A stretch of 64,000 nucleotides of DNA from Cacajao melanocephalus (Eukaryota > Chordata > Mammalia > Primates > Pitheciidae): positions 1 through 64,000 of the forward strand of contig CAUYLG010071204.1 in assembly GCA_963573385.1 (NCBI GenBank). Reading direction: 5' to 3'. This document shows, piece after piece, positions 58,041 through 64,000 of this stretch. The position numbers and the translations under genes were made by a program. Position 1 is the first letter of the stretch, and each line of letters opens with the position of its first letter. The notes beneath the pieces were generated by a model that ran no database searches, had not been told where the DNA came from, and saw only the letters and a program-made list of their open reading frames with translations.

Positions 58041-58295
58041 GCCAGGGGCAGTGGCTTACACTTGTAATCCCAGCACATTTGGAGGTGAAGGCGGGAGAAT
58101 CGCTTGAGACCAGGAGTTCCAAGATCAGCCTGAGTAACATAGCAAGACCCCACCTCTATTAAAAAAAGAAATAGCTGGGCATGGTGGCACATACCTGTAG
58201 TGCCAGCTACTTGGGAGGCTGATATGGGAGGATTGCTTGAGCCCAGGAGGTCAAGGCTGCAGTGAGTTATGATTGTATCACTGCAGTCCAGTCAC
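58041..58295 (+). mobile_element. Alu SINE, 3' truncated
   Basis: Forward Alu (GCCAGGGGCAGTGGCTTACA) ending after CACTGCAGTCCAGTC without the last block or A tail. Probably an old subfamily. Confidence 0.9.
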
Positions 58296-58299
58296 TTAA

Positions 58300-59690
58300 T
58301 ATGTGACTTTCACATATTAACCTCCCTAACATGAAGATTATCATGAACTTGGTGGGATCTTACAGGAATAAACAGCAGTGTTTTTGCTTTCTTAGCAGAA
58401 CATAAAGTGATTTTGACAATGGTAGCCTGGATTTGATGCTATACCAGGAGTTTGACTGTTGGTCATAAAAACAAACAATGTATATGTTTCTGTAACTATA
58501 CGGATTTAAATTGCAGAGTGTTGTCTGTTTTGAGATGTACTCCAAAGTTACCCGTGGGTTGAGATGGGGAGGGGAGTTAGGAAAAGGGCTAAATGCATAT
58601 AGACTCTTGGTGTATTTTTCTGTTTGGTTTGAATGCTTGTAACAAACATGACTCCCTGTATTGCTGGTATTGTCCCATCCTTCGAGACAAGGGGCAGTTG
58701 GTTCTGTTAGACCCTGGACCCAGTAGGAGACCAGCTGTGGGCACTGAATGAGGAAGTGGCAGTGTGAGTGCTGGCTGGGGCATGGCTGTCCTGGATCCTG
58801 AAGCTGCCCTCCCAGCCCAGCAACCCAGCAGATGGCCCGAGGCCCCCTGGGACTGACATTGCTCCCCAAGGACACGCAGCCACCATGCCAATATGCAATG
58901 CAAGCAATTAGAGGCCAAGCTTGGGAGCTTGGTGACCACAGCAGGTTCCTTGGTTGTTCTGCATAGCTGCCCCGGATGCTCCTCTGATTTTGGCAATAGT
59001 ATGCCCACAAGTGGGGCATGCATATGTCAGGGAGCTTTTAGCCCTGGAACCAACCTTCCGCCTGATGGATGAGAGCCGTGGGTCAGTGCTCCAGCATCCT
59101 GCTCCTTCATGCAGGAGATATGAGGAGACCCCTTACGCATCTCGGCAGAGTGGAGTTCCCAGTGTGGTCTCAATAATGCTTCTCTGAGTGGCTTGTTGAG
59201 ACACACACCCTAACCGGTGCCTTCGGCTACCTACCTGTCTCTCCTGAGGCCCCTCAGCACTCAGTGTCCTGTGTGTTTCTGTTGACGGGCTATCTTTGAG
59301 GCTGTTCTGGCAATTGTACTTTTGGAGACCTCAGCTCCTTCTGTGGCGTTGGGCTCAGGCACTATTTGGGTTCATTGGCCCCTGGTGGATGCCCAGTTGG
59401 TGACTTCCTCTATGCCTCCTCCACACCTCCTTTTCCTTGGATCCCTCTGCCCCTCCCCATTGTGTCCAGCTGTGCCTGTACCGTCATGTGTCCAGGTCTG
59501 CTTACCCCGGGGGAACAACCAAGACTACATTGACAGCAGCGTGGTTGCTGCTTGTCTAGAATGGGATACTGGGACCCACAGACCCATAGGGAGAAACCAG
59601 TAACAAAAGGGGCCACAACAGCAAACACCATCTCATAGCAGGTGATTTTTCACCCCCACAGGAATGAAATTCAGAGATTTGAAGAAAAAG
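58300..59690. other. Intergenic, no gene supported
   Basis: A minus-strand open frame of 219 codons (58360-59019) lies here. It has no recognisable domain and no sign of conservation, and I treat it as chance. Confidence 0.45.
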
Positions 59691-59694
59691 ACAC

Positions 59695-62617
59695 AGGCTG
59701 GTAGTCAAAGTAAAGGTTTATCCTTGCGTCAGAATGGTTTAAATCTTGCATTTTGCATATACAAAGAATTCAGCAACATTCACTGGCATTATAATCAGAG
59801 CAAGATCAAATTATAAATGTAATCAAAGAAAATATGATAGCTGAAACTGTCATAACATACATATATTATAAAGATTGCACATAAATTAAACACAACTTAG
59901 TTAAACAAACAAACAAAAAGTATCAGTAATCATACACTTAAAAGAATAGCATGGGCATGTCTCCAAATGCTGAAACACAGGTGTCAGGCTCATTTTAAAA
60001 AGTGTTTAAAAACACATAAAAATACCTTTTAAAACACTGGTATGCATTCTTCATTCATACAGCACATGGAGAGAAACCGTAAAGGCAGTCACACAGTGAC
60101 CAGTATCACACACAGATCAGAATGGTCGGCTTCCAATCACTATTTGGCATTTGAACGCAACTGCATGCAACAGAGGAAAACGTGAAAGGAACACCGCTGT
60201 CGGCACTGGGCTGTTTGGGGCTGTTTTGTTATGTACAGTGGACTTTCTTTGACTGAAGGAAAGAAGAGATTCACTTTCCAGGTTGCACAGAGATGATATG
60301 GAGTCCCCCAGGGATTGATTCCCCACAGCATGAGTTGCTCTAAGGCCCAGGAGACTGTGAGCAGGGGCCTGGGTAGAGGCCATGAGGCCGTAACGACCGG
60401 TCCCTCTAAAAGGCAAACACTGCCCTGGGTGGCGGAGGGGAGAGTCCTGCCTTCCAGGGAGAGTCCTGCAACCTGGGGAAGTGGCTTCTGCTTTGTTTCT
60501 GGAATGGAAAAGGTTTGGGAACAGGCAGAAACCCTGCAGCAGACACCTGCGGTTGGTCTAAGGGGACAGGAAAAAACACGAGCAGCGCCCTTTCCTGAGG
60601 GCACCCTGGAAAGGCCTACCTTAAAGGTACTTCTTGATACAAGAGATGCCAGTTAGACCATTAAAGGGCTTTAAGGATTCTGACAGAGGGCTCCTAGACA
60701 TGAACCAAAGCCTGTGCCCCTTGACTTTGACTTTGAACTCTCAAATGAATTACCAGAGTAACGCCACCTTCATCGTAGCAAGCTGGCTGTTTCTAGGGTT
60801 CAGGTGCTGAACAGAAGCTTATTTCCCTCTCTTCTCCTTTAGTCAAAAAAAGGCTTTGGGTTTGGAATTTTAACGATGAAAACAAAAGGGACATGGCAAG
60901 CCTCAAAAAAACTCCCTTTGCCTCTTCCACCGAGATGCCAAATCATTGTACAGAGAATGAGAGAGGAGCACATTCAGCAGTGCAGCCTAGGCGTGCAGCT
61001 GGTGAGGATGGCAGTCACAAAGTGTGCTTGCATCCTTCCAGCTGGGCACCAAGTCTTGCCCTTGGATGGGGCCCGGAGCCGTGAAGTGGGCATGAAGCTT
61101 GATTCCCTGTGAGCCTATTATTAGAACAATGTGTCCTGGGGTTGCATTTGCACACACCATGATGAATAGGGGATGAGCACTGCAACACGAGGGTGTGATC
61201 AGTTACCGGGAAAATGTCAAATAAGGCCTTTATATCGCTTTTGAAAAACAAAAGATGTACCAAAAAATGCACGTGTTAAATGCGTTTAGTAGTAAAGTAG
61301 GCCAGATAACTTCTTGTTTATATTGTGCTCATCTGCTGGGTACCTAATGGCCATAGAAAGATAACTGCTATGAAATTCAATGTTGGGACATTCACACCCT
61401 ATCCTTCTTTATTCCCCCATCAGCCAATCCTATCTGGGTCAATGGTCTCAGTAGTATTTCCATTCAAAAATAATTTAGCTTTTAGATTAAGGATTTCTCT
61501 TTTCTTTTATTAAACACTGAAAGGTGGGACTTTAAAAAATGGTATAAATCTAGATTTTAAGGATTTCTTTCTTACAAACAATCTTAGCTTTTTACAAGAA
61601 ATGTTGAAATACCAAAATGCTGCTCAGAAAATGTAAAGTTCAATTGCCTGTGGTTATTCTTCTATTTTGATCCCAATGTGTGCTCCTCTGTACTGCGTGC
61701 ATAAGACGCTCTGTTCGTCTGATCATTTGGATGGGAGGTGGCTTCATGTTGAGCCTCCAGGTGTAGCTCTGGACCAGCACAGGCCACTGTGGCAGAATGG
61801 GAGGGGAAAGTGGGAGAGGCAGCTGGTTTGATTCTCTGAGGGTTGTCTGGGCCAAACAGGCAGCTGGACAGCAAGTGGTGCTTCGGAGTGCAGCTCTGAT
61901 GGCTGACTTTGTTGTACCCAAGACCATGGGTCAACCAGACGACCCAGCATTTACATCTCTTCTCATCCAGCCAAGACGGTGTAGACACGATCTTGAGTAA
62001 ATGCATTTTTAAATATTACTGTAAAGTCATCAGCTACTCTAGAATGTTTGAGACCTGGATTCAGGTTGTAAAGACTTCTTTGATCTTTAAAATGTAAAGA
62101 TAAATCGCATGGGCCGAGAGTGAGAACTTTACAAAAGTCCTCATTTACACTGTATCGTCATGACAATTTGCCTTCCAAAAATGCTGCTGCTCAGGGTTGT
62201 GAAATCAGTGTTGGGAAAGTGCATTTTCAGCTGACTTCTGAGTCCTCAGTTGTTTTCTTAACGTGAGCTTTGTGGTTAGTATCTTGCAGAGGCACACTTT
62301 GCATATTAAGATGACAACATTTAGAGGTGTTGAATGTGTGAAATCAAATGATATGAATCTAATGAAAAATTAAGATATTTACTAATATTAGCAGAAATAT
62401 ATATTTTATGGGATATTATTTGACCTTAATACATTACTCCAATTTTTAAAAAGCATATTTATGATTTAACAACTTTATAGCAGGTGGCCTTTAAGACATA
62501 ACAGAATATGTACAAAGAAATTAGGGAAGATATTAATGTCAACTATGAAATAAATTAACATGATTTTTACAAAATATACTGACCATTAAATTAAAAAATA
62601 TTTTAAGGCAGGAATCT
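59695..62617 (-). other. PTPRE: PTPRE 3' UTR
   Basis: Continues from the PTPRE stop codon on the minus strand. On that strand the distal end has GATAAA (reverse complement of TTTATC at about 59718-59723), a plausible poly(A) signal with cleavage near 59695. A canonical AATAAA lies upstream (forward TTTATT near 61506), a possible proximal site. The length, about 2.9 kb, suits the human transcript as I recall it. The AT-rich end at 59700-60080 has UTR-like composition. Confidence 0.6.
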
Positions 62618-62692
62618 TCATTTGAAATTAGCATAATCAGAAAATATATCAATAAAATCTTGTACCACTTTGTAGCAGAATTCATACTGTTC
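62618..62692 (-). CDS. PTPRE: PTPRE terminal coding exon (receptor-type tyrosine phosphatase epsilon, C-terminus)
   Basis: Read on the minus strand, CTTTTCAG|GAACAGTATGAA opens a 24-codon exon ending in TGA (62618-62620). It encodes [11 protein letters not shown] then [24 protein letters not shown] is shared by the PTPRA/PTPRE pair. The ending [16 protein letters not shown] matches PTPRE as I remember it, while PTPRA ends [16 protein letters not shown]. The exon is the tail of the membrane-distal D2 phosphatase domain, which has low activity and a regulatory role. The rest of PTPRE lies to the right of the window. Its arrangement, tail to tail with MKI67, matches human 10q26. Confidence 0.93.
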   Translation of the reverse strand, partial: EQYEFCYKVVQDFIDIFSDYANFK

Positions 62693-64000
62693 CTGAAAAG
62701 ACAAATAAGGATGTATTAAAATGATATTCCAAAAAATAGATTTGATTAATCAGGAGAAATACTCAAAAACAAGACACAAATAAGTCTGACTATTCATTAA
62801 AATAGTGCACATATACCTTTATGCACATCATAATTTAATTTTAGGCACATGCAGAATTCCAAATAAGGCTCTTTTCCTACATAAAATGTGTCAGTGTATT
62901 AATGTTTCAAGTTAGTGTATTTAATGGGCTGAGTAAAATGTCTGGAGCTTTCACATTGAAACTGGAAAACAACTATTTTTGAATTGGGGGGAAAAAAAAA
63001 AAAAGAAGCAGGCCGGGTGCAATTGCTCAATGTCAGTAATCCCAGCCCTTTGGGAGGCTGAGGCAGGAGGATCACTTGAGCCCAGGAGTTCCAGACCAGC
63101 CTGGGCAACATGATAAAACCCCACTTCTATAAAAAAAGATCCAAAAGTTAGCTGGGAGTAGTGGTGCACACCTATATTCCCAGATACTAGGGAGGCTGAG
63201 GTGGGAAAATTGCCTGAGCCCAGAAGGCAGATTGCAGTGAGCTAAGATTGCACCACTGCACCACTGCACTCCAGCCTAGGTGACAGAGTGAGACCCTGTC
63301 TCAAAGAAAAAACAAGAGAGAGAGAGAAAGAAAAGAGTACTGACAGAGTACTAACGTTGCCAGATAAACTTATAACATAAGAAAGCAATCTGTAAAAGTT
63401 AAATAAAATGCAAATCTAGATTATTTTGAAGCCTAAATTTCCTATACAAAAGGGACACTGTTTTATATATGGGCTGACACTCCCAGGCCCCTGGGTGGGA
63501 CACATGAGCTTGGGAAGCCTGAAAGACCAAGAGCTGTCCTCAGCACCCTCCCTGCTTCTTTCCAACACATTGGCCTTGGACTTCTCTCAGTACATGGTGA
63601 GCAAATATCTAAACGCTTTTGGGTGGAAAGATGCCAGACAGCTGGCTTAGCCCTTTCTGCATCCCACCCTGGCCAGGATGGGAAGGAGCTGGGTTTTCCA
63701 GAGAAAGAAAAAGTAAGCCAGAAACTTTGCTCCTGAATTTGCATGAAGTTGTTGGAAGAGCCAAGACCAGATTGTAGGGTCCTCACTTCTGGCTACTAGG
63801 ACACACAGCTGATCACCCAGCCTTTAGAAGGAAAGGGAATTAAATTCCTAGAAAGAATTCTTAATAAATATACAGGCTCTCTTTAAAGAGGCAAACATTT
63901 TCATGACATGCATAAAGTGTTGTTATATGTGCAAATTGGACTTTGACTTTTCCAACTGAAAGCAACATCAACTGAATATCAAAGCTGGCTCAGTCCAGAT
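62693..64000 (-). other. PTPRE: PTPRE last intron (part)
   Basis: The intron lies upstream of the terminal exon and runs to the window edge. It contains an Alu at 63011-63330. I found no penultimate exon (a catalytic-loop HCSAG-type motif) on the minus strand, so it lies outside. Confidence 0.75.
63011..63330 (+). mobile_element. Alu SINE
   Basis: Forward Alu (GGCCGGGTGCAATTGCTCAA) with an A-rich/GAGA tail to 63330. In PTPRE's terms it lies antisense in the last intron. Confidence 0.94.

Noticed and set aside
58360..59023. A 219-codon minus-strand frame and an overlapping 144-codon frame between MKI67 and PTPRE
   Set aside because: No domain, no repeat of known protein family, no splice context or CpG promoter. 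Length is within chance for this amount of sequence.

Overview
The window is primate nuclear DNA. It is packed with Alu elements on both strands, carries primate-age MaLR LTR fragments, old L1 and MIR pieces, and has spliced genes with GT-AG introns. The main gene is MKI67 (antigen Ki-67, plus strand). The predicted protein differs from the human sequence as I remember it at many positions (for example MGPTRRI at the start and TRSHQDTEDI at the end), and the 3' UTR looks roughly 10% different. I infer a non-human simian, with a New World monkey more likely than an Old World monkey. The species is not proven here.

Layout: 1-1.6 kb holds an Alu and an MST-type LTR. About 1.7-15.8 kb is a decayed, partial tandem copy of the MKI67 locus (copy A). 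It keeps relics of exons 3, 4, 12, 13 (fragment) and 14, and has lost the promoter, exons 1-2, exons 5-11 and most of exon 13. About 16-24.6 kb is intergenic; its right part is the upstream flank of the functional copy (copy B) and holds a second small GC/CpG-rich block near 20.8-21.2 kb. The MKI67 CpG-island promoter lies at about 24.5-25.0 kb, with a CCAAT box, a CDE-CHR cell-cycle element and a GC box. The gene has 15 exons, with the ATG at 25430 and the stop at 53399-53401. My splice model gives an intact 3,377-residue reading frame. A long 3' UTR runs to about 56.2 kb and contains an Alu. From the opposite side, the terminal coding exon and 3' UTR of PTPRE (minus strand) occupy about 62,692 down to 59,695, so MKI67 and PTPRE converge tail to tail.

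What stands out: the unprocessed MKI67 copy; an Alu with matching target-site flanks in both copies, which places the duplication after that Alu insertion; a 17th Ki-67 repeat where I recall 16 in human; and a lineage-variable 3' UTR (Alu insertion, AATAAA changed to AACAAA at the distal end, a 16-bp duplication). I see no CRISPR array, operon, tRNA, rRNA or other non-vertebrate feature. I do not see a wholly new biological system. The duplicate-plus-repeat-expansion history of MKI67 is the most interesting content.
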